Assembly (NCBI GenBank): GCA_022393335.1
Contig: JAJEKB010020494.1
Span: forward strand, 1-64,000
Source of the DNA: Macrotrachela quadricornifera
Lineage: Eukaryota > Rotifera > Eurotatoria > Philodinida > Philodinidae
Direction: 5' to 3'
Length of the DNA stretch: 64,000 bases
Positions 14,201 through 29,200 of the stretch are shown here, piece after piece. Each line of letters starts with the position of its first letter. Position 1 is the stretch's first letter. A program made the translations under genes and the position numbers. The notes beneath the pieces were generated by a model. The model did no database searches. It saw nothing but the letters and a program-made list of their open reading frames with translations, and was not told the origin of the DNA.

Positions 14201-17200
14201 ATCAATGCAACTGAAAATAAAGTACATGATGAAAAATTCGACATCGGCGAAAAGACAAAATTATCGATACGAAAATTTGCACAAGTTGTATATGCCTGCC
14301 AATTTCAAGGGCAACACGATTTTAAACATGTCTGTCATTTAATAAATGAAAATTTTAAAATAGAGAAAAGTCTCGAAAAATGGGAAAGTGATCGATCCAT
14401 TGATATGGCTATTGAAAATGTTGTTCGAATTGGCTCGATATATATTGATGCCGGTAGTGAAGATCCAAATCAAACAAAGAATGGTCTCATTCATACTAAA
14501 CAAACAATAGAACAACTTGAATTATTGGCTGCAGCATGCCAATCTAGACGTGCTATTTTACTCGAAGGTGATATTTGTTCGAGAAAAACATCTCTTGTCA
14601 TTGAACTAGCTCGTATAACACGTAATCGTCTTAAAGTTATTCAATTGCATGAAAATTTTGAAACATCCGATTTAATTGGTACATGGTTACCAACAACAAT
14701 TCAAACACGAGATAATATATTATTTGAAAAAATTGATAGACTTTTCAAACAACTATCTAAAATGCTATTTCTTGTTTGTATGCCACTACTTAATTATGAA
14801 AGTAATCGAGTTCTATTTACGAAATTTGAATCGATTATGCAACAACGAGGTACATTAATTTCTACTGATAGTACAATTACAACTATGATCAATCATATTG
14901 AGCGTCAAAAAGATGCTCTTGAAGATATCAAAATTCTACTTGAACCTTTAAATAAAATGTTTCAAATGCCTGCTCAATTAAAAATACTTCTTACATATTA
15001 TGTTAAACAGGCAGATTATTTTATTTTGAAATTAGATGATCTCAAACATAGCGATAATGATAAGAACGAAATGGGCTTTTCATTTGTTGAATCTGAATTA
15101 GTCGAAGCAATTCGTGAAGGTTGGTGGGTTCTATTGGATAATGTTAATTCGGCTCCACCTGAAGTACTCGAACGGCTAAATTCGTTAACTGAAGATAATC
15201 CTATGTTATCCTTATACGAAAAGTCAAGCGATGATAAATTGAATGAAGATAATGGTATTCATCTAAATTTTCGATTATTCACAACAGCCAATCTTAATCG
15301 AATTCATTCGAATAAGCTTTCGTCAGCATTTCTCAATCGAGTAATTAAAATTTGGTTACCTTCCATAGATGCTAATATCAATATCGAAACACCTGATTTA
15401 ATGCGATCACATGATCTTTATGAATTACTTTGCGCTCAATTGGCTGATGTGCCTGCTGGAAGACAATTAGCTGAATTACTTCTTCTCACTCATTATAAAG
15501 TCAAGCAAGATGTCAAAGAAAATAAACTTACGTATCCAACCGATTATTCAGTAACTTACAGACAATTGGATCAATGTGTACGAACTATGCTTTATCGTGT
15601 TAACGAACAAATCAATCCTGTATCAGCATGTTATTGGTCAATTCTTCGCTGTTATGCATCTCTTCTATCAGATGAAGAACAATATCATTACTTTGTTAAA
15701 AGTCTACAAGATTCTATGGATAAACTTCAACTTAACACAATAACAATATTTTCTACATCGGAACGTATCGATATTAAACAACCACTTTGGGTACAAGATT
15801 CAAATAAAATTCAAGTTGAACTTATTGGAATTGAACGTTGTCTTGTCGAATTTATTTTCGGTATGATTGAATGTATTTTACTATTGAAAGATCGATCGAA
15901 AGAAACTAATTACGAATTACTCAACATATTTCTCGATGAAATTCTACTTCGAATGTATCCAAATAATCCAAATTTGAATAACATAAAACAATTAATAATA
16001 AAATCAATAGAAAATGATGACAATGAAAAAGTCGATGATCCATTCGAATCATTGAAACAACTCAAACTTATTGAATCACCAATCCATATTCAACAACAGA
16101 CTAATGTTGAATTTAATCTTCAAGAATTAATTAAAAAAACAAATAATTTGAAACCATCAGTTGATAAAGTCTGTTCACTTTTACATATATTCATTGGAAA
16201 TACATCATTCACCGATACAGAAGAACGTCATAATTTTCTAGAACGTGTCATTTCAATGGCACAAGTATTTACTAATTTTCTTTCATCATCACATCTTTCG
16301 TCAACTTCATTTGATTCTTCTCAAGGGCAAATTATTGCTAAATGTTGTTCTCAACTTATTGGTCTTGTCAATCCAATTTTAACATTTAAAACAAAATGTA
16401 TTTCTTATCAAATATTTCAAGAACCAACATTTATCGATGCTCAAATTCAATTTCGTACTCATATGTTTCAAAATTTTCAAAGTGGTCTTATTTGGGCATT
16501 TGAACGTGCACATGCTGCACCAATTATGTCAACACGAAAAGATTTTAATATACTTATGGCTGATTTTCTCAATAAAGGATATCACCAAGTTGATCAAGTC
16601 AATCCAATTAAATATTATCATTTACTTATGCAATGGATTGGTTTACAATGGACATTTGAATCATTTTTAACCAAGAATGTTCAAAATGCGTTACAAAAAA
16701 ATAATTGTATTACATTAGATTTTATTATTGAATGTGAAACAAAATTGTGTTGTCATTTATTGACAGAACAAATTTCATTAGCCATTGAACAATGTATTCA
16801 AGCGTTACCATCTGAGACGAGTACAATACAGAATGATTTTATTAATACAAAAACTGCACTTGATGATAAACAAAATGAAATTGATGAATGTCATAAGAAG
16901 ATTGAAGCCATTGAAAAAGTAGCTACTGAAGAAAATGACATGGATGATGATGTAGTACTGATAAACATGGATCGAAAACGACCATCAGGAATCGCACGAT
17001 ATGGATCCGTCTTTGATCCAAATAGTATATTAATTGATGGAAATGAACCATTGAAAAATCTTTCTAAGCAACGTGAAACACTTCAACAACAATATAACAA
17101 TCTTTTGCAGCAGTATAATAATTATTCCGTAAGACGAACAGAAACTGTAGAAAAAGCAACGAAAGCACGACATGAATTTCAAAATTCAATGAAAAATTTA

Positions 17201-20200
17201 TTTGTTCATGAAAATTGTAAATTTCTTTATGAACGTTTTCAATCACCTGATTCAAATCAATTGAATCGACTCATTGAACATCTTTATAATTGTCGGCAAA
17301 ATCCATCACTTATTGAAACAAATGATGTACTGAATGTTCAAGCTGTATTACGAACTGAATTTGGTCATACATTAATTGATAATAATGAAATTTTAGAAAA
17401 TCCACTTATACTTTTTATTTGTGGTTTTTTCTTTTTACCATCATTTATATCACGAGCGTCTCATATAAGTGTTATATCGTCATGGAATGAGTTATGTAAT
17501 CAAGAAAAAATAATTGATTTTCGTTCACTTAAACCGCATTGTATAATTTTTTATTGTCCGAGTAAAAAATCTGAAGATTGTTGTTTAATATCAGTCAAAA
17601 ATTCTGTTCGTTTTATGACAATAACTATGTGGAGTTTACAATGTGATATTCCCACTAGTGAACTCGATCAAATTCTATCAGAAATATTACCAGAAAATAT
17701 TGAACGACGTTATTATTCAAAACAACTTACATATGAAGGAAATATTTCTAATATAAATTATCAAACATTTGGTATATCATGTCTTATTCTACTTCAGCAT
17801 GATCCTGCTTGGAAAATCGATTCACAATTGTCATTAACTAGTACAGAACTGTATAATAAAGTAACACATGTCTATTTACAATTAAAACAATTTTCTCAAC
17901 ACAATGTTATAAAACGAAAAGAACCAGGTAAAATAACTTATCAAAATCTTGTTCGATTTCAAAATGATTTCAATGAACTTCATAATGAAAAAACTGATGA
18001 TGAATGGATAACAATTATGAAATTATTTAGCTTATTAAAAAATTATCAGAATACATTTTCATCTCTTAATAGTCAAAATCTTTTACAAGATGTTAATAAT
18101 TACATTCAAACAATTCAACCATTGAATATTAATAGTCATATAGCATCACTTGCCTATATAAAACCATTTGGTACAAAATATGCATGTATTACTATGATTG
18201 ATAAATATTTACGAAGTTTATTAAATAACAATACTCTTAATAATGAACAATCATTTGATGAAAAGATAGAACATTTTCAATTACTTTTTCAATTTATTGA
18301 AGATAGTATTCGTTTATTTAAATTACTTACTCTACATATTATTTATGGAAGTGAACTAATTTTAGATAAATTATATGAAACAACACCAGATACAATAATT
18401 CATCTTGAAATGATATTTAATTCAACTATTTCAAAAATTGATTTAAATGAAAATGGACTTTATGTTCGCACTATACAAAATGAACAATATTTTGATCAAA
18501 TACAAACTCAACTTAATAAATATTTCGATGATATGTATTTTACACCATTTATTAATAAATATAATCTTGAAAAATTTGTTTCTTCAATATTTCCATTATT
18601 TCGTGAACGTCAACATATCGATGAAATTAAGTCAAATATTTCAACTGAAACATCAACAAAACAATTTACTTCAGTTGATGAAGATCGAAAACAAAAACGT
18701 ATTGACGAATGTATGAGAAAATTAAATAACTTATTAATAGAAGCTGATAAATTACCAATACGTCCACATGAAATAATTAATCGTATACGTAATACAGTTG
18801 CACAACTTCAATCAATTGATGTTAGTAAAGATACAGATGGTAAAATTGAAATAATTCTTGCTGAAGAACCAACATTAACTGCGCAAATTAATTTATATAG
18901 ACAACAAATTAATCGACAGACGATATTAAAAAGTCATATACCAAATATAAATTCAATAACACCATTAACAAATGATGATATTCAATTAGATAATTCTACA
19001 ATTGTTACATCAAATTATGAAAAACATTTCGATATACAACAAAAAAAAATTACTGAAGAAAGTTCATCTCGTTCATTTAAACAACTTGAACAAGTAACAC
19101 AACTTATTAATCAACAAGTTGCTAATAGAACTTGGATTAAAGTTTTTTCATTGATTACATCTGATAAATGGATTTCAAATAGTTCAATTTCAAATGATCT
19201 TAAAACAGCTATATCATCATTAAATAATAATTTAGCTATACAACTTGAACGAATACTTTCATCTACAAATACGCAAAATGATGATCAACAAATACTAACA
19301 CTTGCAGACAATATAACGCTTGCTTATATTCAATTTCGACATAATCTTTTAACTGAAGAATCAGAATATCAACGTTTATCAAATTATGATATGATTTCAA
19401 ATTTATCATCAGCTATGAATAATTGGAAACAAGTATTTCAAGTTCATTTTCTCAATATGTTTGAATCAGTTCAAACAATTACACATGATTTAACATATAC
19501 TAGAAATTGTATTAAAAATTATACAAATGATGCTAGTTGTTGTCTTTTACCAATTATTCTTCGACCTGAAGACATTTTATGTTTACTTGCACCAGAACAA
19601 TTAACAGCTATTAGAATTATTTCATCTAATTATACAAAAATCAATGATTATTTATCTGATCCATTATTAATGGAAACACATTTTAATAAATCAACTTTAA
19701 TTAATTTTGATCAAACAATTGAATTATCTAACATACTGAATACTAATACTTGTTTATCAAGTTTCATGTATAATAATGATCCAACAAAAATGTTAATCAA
19801 TCAAGACAAACATATTATCTTTATTGTTCAAAGAGCTATAGCTATATCACAACAATTAATTGATTTATGTACTGATTCATCTGCTCAAAATGGTTTTCTT
19901 ATGAAATTAGCAACAAGTGTTGCTGAATTATTTCCTATTCAAATAGCATCTGCATTTTCAATTATCATTCTTGCTAATTGGTCAGCATTAAGTTTATGTG
20001 ATTTCGAGCATCGTGATCAAATTGATTTATCAATATTAAGAGATGATGAAACTAAAATAAATGTACTTAAAAATGAATATCAACAAACTGAAAAATTATG
20101 TAGTGAACAGAAGGGAAAAATTGAAGAACTTGAAAGAAAACTTCAACAAGAATATACCATTAAGAATGTAGAAGAAAATCCAACTTTAAAACGAGAAGCA

Positions 20201-23200
20201 CAAAAGAATATTGATATATTAAATAAGACGATTAAAATTGAAAATGAATTTTTAACAACAAATGAAGAAAAACTTGTATTATTGAAAAATGATATCGAAC
20301 AACGAAAAAATACGTATACTATAGCACAGCAAATTGAACAACAAAAATGGATCGATCGAGTTAGTAAACGAATTAAATTAATTTCAAATCATGTTCAAGA
20401 ATGTATACAAATAATTGAAGAAAAATCTACTGAAAAATCGACAACAGTAGATACAACGAATGTTGGAGTCAGTTTACTTAATATTATAATAGAAATTGCT
20501 CGACATCAACTCAATCAATCAGAACCAACAGCAAGTTTCATTATCAATGATCGTGATATTCATCGATTGAAAAATGTTAAAAAAACTATTAAAGATATTG
20601 TAGAGAAATTAAATGATGATGCAAATCTTCTTGCAAACAAACATAAAGATCCAACATATAGATTTTTACATTTCTATTTTAATATAATGAATATTGGTCT
20701 TGATGCGATGATTAATTCTATATCAAGTTGGTCTATCTATTCAAAACGAACTCAAACAAAACAAATGTTAAGTTTTATTACAAACAAAAAAAGAAGAGAT
20801 TTTTGTAATCTCAATGCATTCATTCGACAAAGTGGTTTAAATTTCATCGAAAATATTTATCATAATCAAGATATAACTAAATTAGAAGTTAATATAAGTC
20901 GACGAATTAAACTTGATGTTGGAAATCTTATGTCAGTTATTTCTGGTGATAATAGTGATTTTATTCAACAATCACTTGTTCAATTTCAACGTTTTATATA
21001 TAATTTATTAATAACTGGTTGTCGTTATGTACAAGTTCAACATGGTTGTACACGTAATTCACTTGATGATCTATTGAGTCCAATGACACGTGAACAGATT
21101 GATCCACATTTACCAGAAAGAGAAACTGACATTTTACAATTTATTGGTACGAGTGCAAAACAATTTCGAAGTCGTATTGAATCATTACTTTATCAAGTTC
21201 TTCATATTACATTTGGTTTTAATACAAATATATTTAGTCTTGTTGATAAATTAGATTCATCGATTCAAACTGTTGATCAACTTCTTCTACCATCATCATA
21301 TATGATTATGCAATTGTGGCGTACTATAAATACGCTTATAAATAATATTTCAACTAAGTTAACTGAAGATGAATATAATGAACTTGATAAATTATGTAAT
21401 ATATTCGGTCAAATGAGTGATATAAATCAAAAACTTAATGATGAAGATGTTTTTTTGAGTGAACAAATTAAATCAGATTTAATTGTTAATCTATTTAAAT
21501 CAATTCAAGATCTATGCCATAAATTAGAAAAAAATCGTTCAAAAATGAAGAAATTTTGCGATGAATTATTAAATTTATTATATATTACAATTAAAGAAAT
21601 TATTCGTGGTTTTATTAAAGCAGAAAAATATCAAATACGAACAAAACTGGATTCTAATGATAGAAAAATAAAATCATTTCATTTACTTTTCGATCAAACA
21701 AAAAATTATGGTGGTATTCAATTTGCTGATATAAAACAATTGATGGAAAATAAAGAAATTCTTTCTAGTACACAAATGACAAATGATAAACGAAAAAAAT
21801 ATATACCAAAATTTAAAAAAAATCAAATACTTTATTTTTTATTACTTGGATTAATTGATAATATGGAATATATTATTATGGATATGTCATTTGAACCTAT
21901 CAGTTATGATCTTTTAGAAAAATTGCTTCAAACAATTGCAACATTTTATACAGATGCACAAAACATATTAGAAACATCATTATTTAAATTTATTGATAAT
22001 GAAAATGAAATTAATAAACTATTCAATATCTTAGATAAAGCATGGCAATTACAGAAGACTTTATTTCTCAATCAAGTTACTAATAGTAATAGTCATGCTG
22101 AAAATAAACTTAATGAACTTATTGGAGCAATAGGTGATGTTCGAACACATACTCAATTGACTAATAAAGCTTCGAATGATTGGAAAACAGCTTCAAACAC
22201 TTTGATTGAAAAACGTAAAGAAAAACGAAATAAAAATCGCATTTTTCTCGAGACAATTGTATCGAGTGGATTAGAATTCGTATTTAAAGGATTCAATTTT
22301 GCAAAATCGATCTTTTCTAGTTCGGCATTATATAGTGCCGATGACATATATGGTGTATGTCTCGAAAGAATCCATTCTTACATGTTATCACAGCAACTCG
22401 GCAATGAAAAGATTTTCATAATAGCTCCTCAAGATCTTGTTAAAAGACTAACATATTTGATTCAAACATATTTGATTCAAACATATAACCAGAAATCCTT
22501 ACATTTTCTTTTAACACAATACGGTTTCGAAGAATTAAAGAGTCTCGTACAACTAACGATTACATGTCAGCCGCCAATCAATCACTCAATATTAATTGAA
22601 TTCATTCTCCACGACAAAAGCTCAGTGTCTATTACCTTTTTATTAACCGATGCAGATAACATGTTTCAATTGTGTATGAGACCAAATGTCAAATATATTA
22701 CAATTCAACTTGACCATAATATATGGAACAAGATCAAATGGTCGGAAGTTAATCATCAGAAATATAAATTGGCTGCAGACAATCGAACTATATTTGTACA
22801 AGCCAATACGTTATGTTCCAATCAAGCTTATTTTACAGCTCATAAAAAGAGTAATATACAATATCAATATTATGACACGAGTGAAAAACTAACAAATACC
22901 AATTTACTGCAAGATCTCGACAAGCTGGAAGATATATTAATCGATTTGAAACAAGAAAAAGAAAATCAACAAAAATTCAATGAAGACGAAAAATATATGA
23001 AAAATTCACCAATCAAGCGTTTCCTGGATGAATTAAGTTCAAATCATACCGATATTAATCATATGATAGAACTGAAAGTTTCACTGGAAATTCCCAAATT
23101 ACTTACAGCAAACAATCTTATTGAGTTATGCAAAAAATTACCTAGTCGAGAAGTTTTGGAAAAAGCACAAAATAAAACAACAGTTATGGCCAATAGTGTT

Positions 23201-26200
23201 ATTACTTATAATGCATCTATTTCAATAAATGATATCGATGAAAAAGGTGACATTGATAAACAATTTACTCATGAGATGATATATGCATTAAATACTGGAG
23301 AAAATTGTCAGTCCCGAATGAAAGAAAAATTAGATTCAATTATTGCATCAGTTTGTGATGTTCGAGTTCAACTTCTTATTTCTTATGCATGGATACATTC
23401 AATAAATAATGATGAACAGAATGTATCTGAAAAAACTATGAAAACTTTATTTGAAGAAACTACAAAACTCTATACACTTTTACGTAAAAATAATGAAAAT
23501 TTAAATCGAATAACTGCATGGACAAAATTAACAAAACAAGCTGAATACATTTTTAAGACAACAAATCGATCAACTAATTTATGGCAAGAAATTCGTGATC
23601 TAATGACAACACCTTTAATGATAGAAGATGATATACAAGATGCATTTTTAAGATCAAAATTAGCTGGTGATGCACATGTTTGGCTTCATATTCCTGATGA
23701 ATTATCACAAGAAGCAACTAATATTGTATGTGAACCTCAATTAGTAGTTGTTAACTTTGGTCTTATTCTCAGTGGTATTCGTCAACGTATTACTCAACGA
23801 ATTACTGTACATAATGAGACTGACAAAGATTTTAATGTTCAAATTGAGCGTAAACAACAAACAACAAATTCTAAAAATATTGAATTCGATTTTAGTATGA
23901 CACCTGATATAATAACTGTACCAGCAAAAGACATTAGTGATATTGATGTTCTTTTTAAAACACCGGAAAATTACATAGGTGACATTTTTGAAAAACTCGA
24001 TTTAAAGATCGATAACACATTATCATTAAATGAAACAATACAATTTCAAGCTCAAATAGTTAAAGTCGATCTTGAAATTGAATCAGGCGCAATAAAATTA
24101 GTAGAAAATAATATAGAATTTTGGGAAATTGATTTTGGTCGAGTACCATGTGGTAGTACACCAATAATTCAATCAATTATTTTGAAAAATGTTCTCAATT
24201 CAAAACTAAACGTTAATGCTCAACAACAAACTAATGAAACAAACTATCAATCACATTTAAGTATTGTCAAAGGTGAATTTATGATAGATGGTAAAATGAC
24301 AGCAACACTCAATTTGAAACTTGAACCAGCTGAAAATAATTTTATTGATGAAAATTTTGAAGCTATTATTTGTCTTTCGATAAGTCCATCAAAAAGTCGA
24401 AAATGGCTTAAAGCTAAAGCATTAATTCGTCGTCCTCTATTATCAATTTCTTATCAAAATGATCTTAAAATTGAAAATTCAAAACCAGCTGGTACATTAA
24501 CTATATCCGATTTCTATGTAGGTGAATATCGATTAGTTCCACTTGAATTTAAAAATACGGGTGAAACTGATTTTGTATTTTATCTTACAATAACAAATTC
24601 AGATTGGAAATATAAAAATACAAGTCTTAAAATGAATGAATCAACAATAATTAATATTCCAATACAATTGTCTAAACAAAAAATTCGAGAAACATTTACT
24701 CTAAATATTCAATTCATTAACATAAGACGAAATATTACATTACAAATTATTGCTGAAACATCAACACCTCGTTTGGAATTACCATCGATTATTAAGAAAG
24801 CAATTGAAATTAAACAAACAGCCGATGTAGAAGCATTGTTTGATACAGATACAAAATCTTTAAAACCAATCATATTCAAAGAAATTTTCAAAAATACGGG
24901 TCAAGCAGCAACAATTGTTTCATTTACACGTTTTCTATCGATGAATAAAACTGATTCATTAGATATAGATATGATGATGAAACCAAACAACATAAAAAGT
25001 GAATCAAATAAAACCGATACATTAGACAAAAATATGACGATCCAACCCAACAAATCGAAAATCGAATCAAGTAAAGAAACCGAAGTGAGTTTTATTTACC
25101 AACCAGTCAATCTATGCGATTTAAAAGGTTATATTGAACTTGAATCGAATTGTTCATCTCAATCAAAAACAATCGAATTCTCTCTTAATATTCAAAAACC
25201 AAATTTTCTTGCGTTTCCTCGATCAATAATAGAATGGGGAAAAATTGAAATTGGAGAAAACAAACAATTATTACTCGCAGTTAAGAATATTGGTACTAAT
25301 GTATTACGATTTCGAGTAGAATCTGCTAAATGTCTACAAGAATTTGTTAAAGAAGCATTTATTTCAACCGAATCTCACGACAAACTTTCGATGGAAAAGC
25401 CATTTAGAATCAATCCGAATGAAATAGTAAAATTTAATATTGGAATAAAATGTGATCAAATTGAAGATGTATCACCATTTATTGAACTTGCTGAATTTAA
25501 TTTACAGAGTTTGTGTGATTCAGTTATGTCTATTGATGGATTATTGATAGATCGTACGATTACAACAATGGTTATCGGTTATCAAGGTGATTTTAATCCA
25601 ATATTTGATCCATCGAGACGAAAACAAACGACGTCAATAGATTGGAGTAATCTTCAATTAATACCATTAAAGAAAATTCGAGAAATTACAACAAATATGA
25701 CTACATATGAGCCATATTCATTAATTATTACAATGGCTTACGCTTCTTATGCTGCTAGTTCAAATAAAATTACTACAATTCCACAAAGTCAGAATGATTG
25801 GGAATCATTATTACAGAAAATACATATTGCAAGCAAGAATCTTGCAGCTCCATTAACTGTACGTGATATAAATGGGAAAGCATCTATCGATATTATCAAA
25901 TTACTTAATGAATATTTTCAAGTCGACATAAAACATCCTGAATTCTTTCATCATTTAATATTCTTTAACAATTCATTTGATTCTATCCATTTATCAATAC
26001 CAATTCGTCTAAAACTCTATGCTATAATCAATTCAACAATTAATAATGATGAAATTTATACAATGCAATCATATATCACAACAGTTTTAAATGTTTACAA
26101 TACAATTAATGATAAAAATAATCTATGTTCTATTTCATTAAGAACAATGTATAAATGTATTTGTAAAGATCCGTTAATGCCTTCCTGTCTTAAACCATTT

Positions 26201-29200
26201 ATTCAATATATTCGTCTTGCTAAAAAACCAGTAACAAATATAAATAATATTGAACCTGTACTTATCGAAGGTATGCGTTCATCGAAAAGTTTATCAACTG
26301 ATCTCTATGATTTATTAACATCAAATTCGACTGATATCAAATGGACATTAATTTTCTCATGTATACCAACTGAAATTAAACAAATTGTAACTAATTTGAT
26401 TGATCCAAAAGGTGATGTTTATTCTACTTTACTTTCATGTCATTTAACTATAGCTTCGTTATATAAATATGCTAAGTGGCAAAGAATTCTCCTACAAGGT
26501 TTACAATTGACTGGACGACCTTGGATTAATGTCACCGAAAAGGACAAACGATATTTTTTGTCAGGTATCTTGACCAATCAAAAGGAGCTCATCGATCTAC
26601 TTGTATCAAACGAAAACAAGGACATCTTCAAAGTTATTGTTCAAAAAGCGACTCGTGTTATTCTAGACTATTTTAAATGTTCAGACAGGTTTTCGAATAT
26701 TGAAAAACTTCTGAACAGCTCAGATGCGTATCATGGCATCCCTTGCAAACTTTCGGATTTAGGTTACAAAGCAAACGATACTAGACAGAATCTTGCTTCT
26801 GCTATAGATTTCTGTAGACAAACTACTGTTGCACAACATTACATCACTCGATATTGTGAAATTCTACGTGCAATGCTTGCATTGCCAACTAATCAATGGA
26901 TTTCAGTTCAAGCACGTGTAATAAACTTTGCTACTCTTCTCATAGATGTACAACTACGTCAAAATAGTACAATTGATCAAATTCTTATTGATGCAATGTT
27001 GTTAGCAGCCGAATTTGATTCAGATTCGACTAAATGGTCTCAATTACAAGAACAATTTAAACGTGCTGTCACTACTCGTGATTCAAATAATTTAATTAAT
27101 TTTACTAATACAATGGCAATATTCAATGATAAAAGTTTATCAGAATCACAAATTCATCAAACGATTACACATATTAATCACGTTTACACAAGTGAAACCA
27201 ACATAAATACATTTGAACATGCATTTCAACTTTGTAAGATAATGATGACAAAAGATGACATCGCTAAACTTGAACAAAAACGTCAAATTATTGAAACAAT
27301 ATCATCCACACAATCAATGATCGATATATTGTCGACAATAGCAACTGATATTTTATTTCCTATTGAACTTCAACAGTCAATCAAAGCCTATCTTCATCTT
27401 ATTCATCTTCCAGTGAAATTAACTATGGATAATACCGATCTCAATGAACAAACTCAATTCGAACTACTTGAACAAATTGTTCCATCGTGGTTAACATTAA
27501 ATAATGGAATATCAAAAACAAATCAATATTATTTCAATGTTTTATCATCATTTTTAACATCATTACATGGTTTACTTCTATCACGTAATCAACCATTCAA
27601 AGAACGATTATATACACTTGCATTAACAACAGCTCTTTGCACGTTGTCACATTGTCGATTCTTAGAACATATAATTAATAATCAATCACAACAAAACCCA
27701 ATGAGTTCGAAATCAATTGTTAAATGTATTCGAAAGAAAATAGTTCAACATGATCAAATTGATTCGACAATATCAAGTGTTTCTACTCCTACGCTTGATA
27801 AAAATCCCATGAATATCAGCGATACAGACCAATCGAAACGACCAAAATTAATTGCCCAACCTTCGCTTATTAATTCTTTACCTGAATATTCACCATCGAT
27901 GCTTCAAAAAATGTCTGATTTTATGAAAGATTATTTTGATAATCGAATTCTGCAACAAAGATTCATTCAAGATTCTGATAAACTTCGTGATATTATTGAA
28001 CAAGCATTGACAAACCGTCAAAATATTGATCAATGGGTACTAGCATTCATGAAATTCAATTTAACATTTCATCATAATCTCGAATTAGATAAAACAACAA
28101 CAATTACTCAAGGTCATAATATTATTGAACATGGTCTTCGTCTTCTTTTAAATTCACTTGTAATAAAACGTGTTTTAGAATCATCATTTTCTCGTATTGG
28201 CGTTCAATTTATAATTACGGATATTGCTCGCATTGAAAAATGTCTTCTTTCTCTTCATCTAGAAAAGTATCCACTTCTCAGACAGACATTATATCAGCTT
28301 CAAATTGATCTTACTCGCATTAAGCAAACATTACCATCAAAAACGTTTATACCTATTTCGACTAATCCTACACAAATACAAACTAATACTAATGCTCAAC
28401 AGCAGCAATCATCGACAACATCAAATCAAGATGCAAATAAAAATGATACCAATAATAATTCTCAATCGCCAGAAAAATCTGATTCCAACAAACCAATGAG
28501 TGCTAGCGAATGGCTCAAAGAAATGAAGAATGATGGTACTGCAGGCATTAGTAATATTAAGAAGAAAGCACAAAATAGTTCACAAAAACCAACAACTTTG
28601 ACAAATGCAAATACACATTTTCAATACAAAAAAGATAAAATACAACCACTTATTAACAGTCTCTTACCACCAAATGTCAAAATTCAAGCAATGGCAGGAG
28701 TAAGTACAACAGGAACTAACTATGATAGCTTACAAGCTGAAATAGAGAATATAAATGCTCAAAATATTCAAATTGATTTAACAGAAAATGCATTACGTGA
28801 TCATATGAAAAAACAATCGGAATTAATTGAACAATATAAGAAATTAGCTACTAAACAAGCGACAACAAGTTTCGATGAAGCTCTTAAAGATCGAGAGGAA
28901 CTTGAATATGATAAAAAAATCGAACATTGGACATATAAAAAACTTGTGACATCAAAAACAATTGCATGGATGATTGATACAATGTTAGAAGAATTTCGAA
29001 AAGATTGGGAAAAATTAATGAAAGATCGAATTAATGAAATGGAAATTCATTGGTGCATTATGATTGATAATTCTGGTTCAATGAGTCTTCACCGAAATTC
29101 AATCTATGAAAGTTTAGTTGTACTCATGGAATTATTACGTAAAATGGAATTTAAATTTTCTGTTGCACGATTTGGTGGTCGAGCTAATCAAAAAATATTG

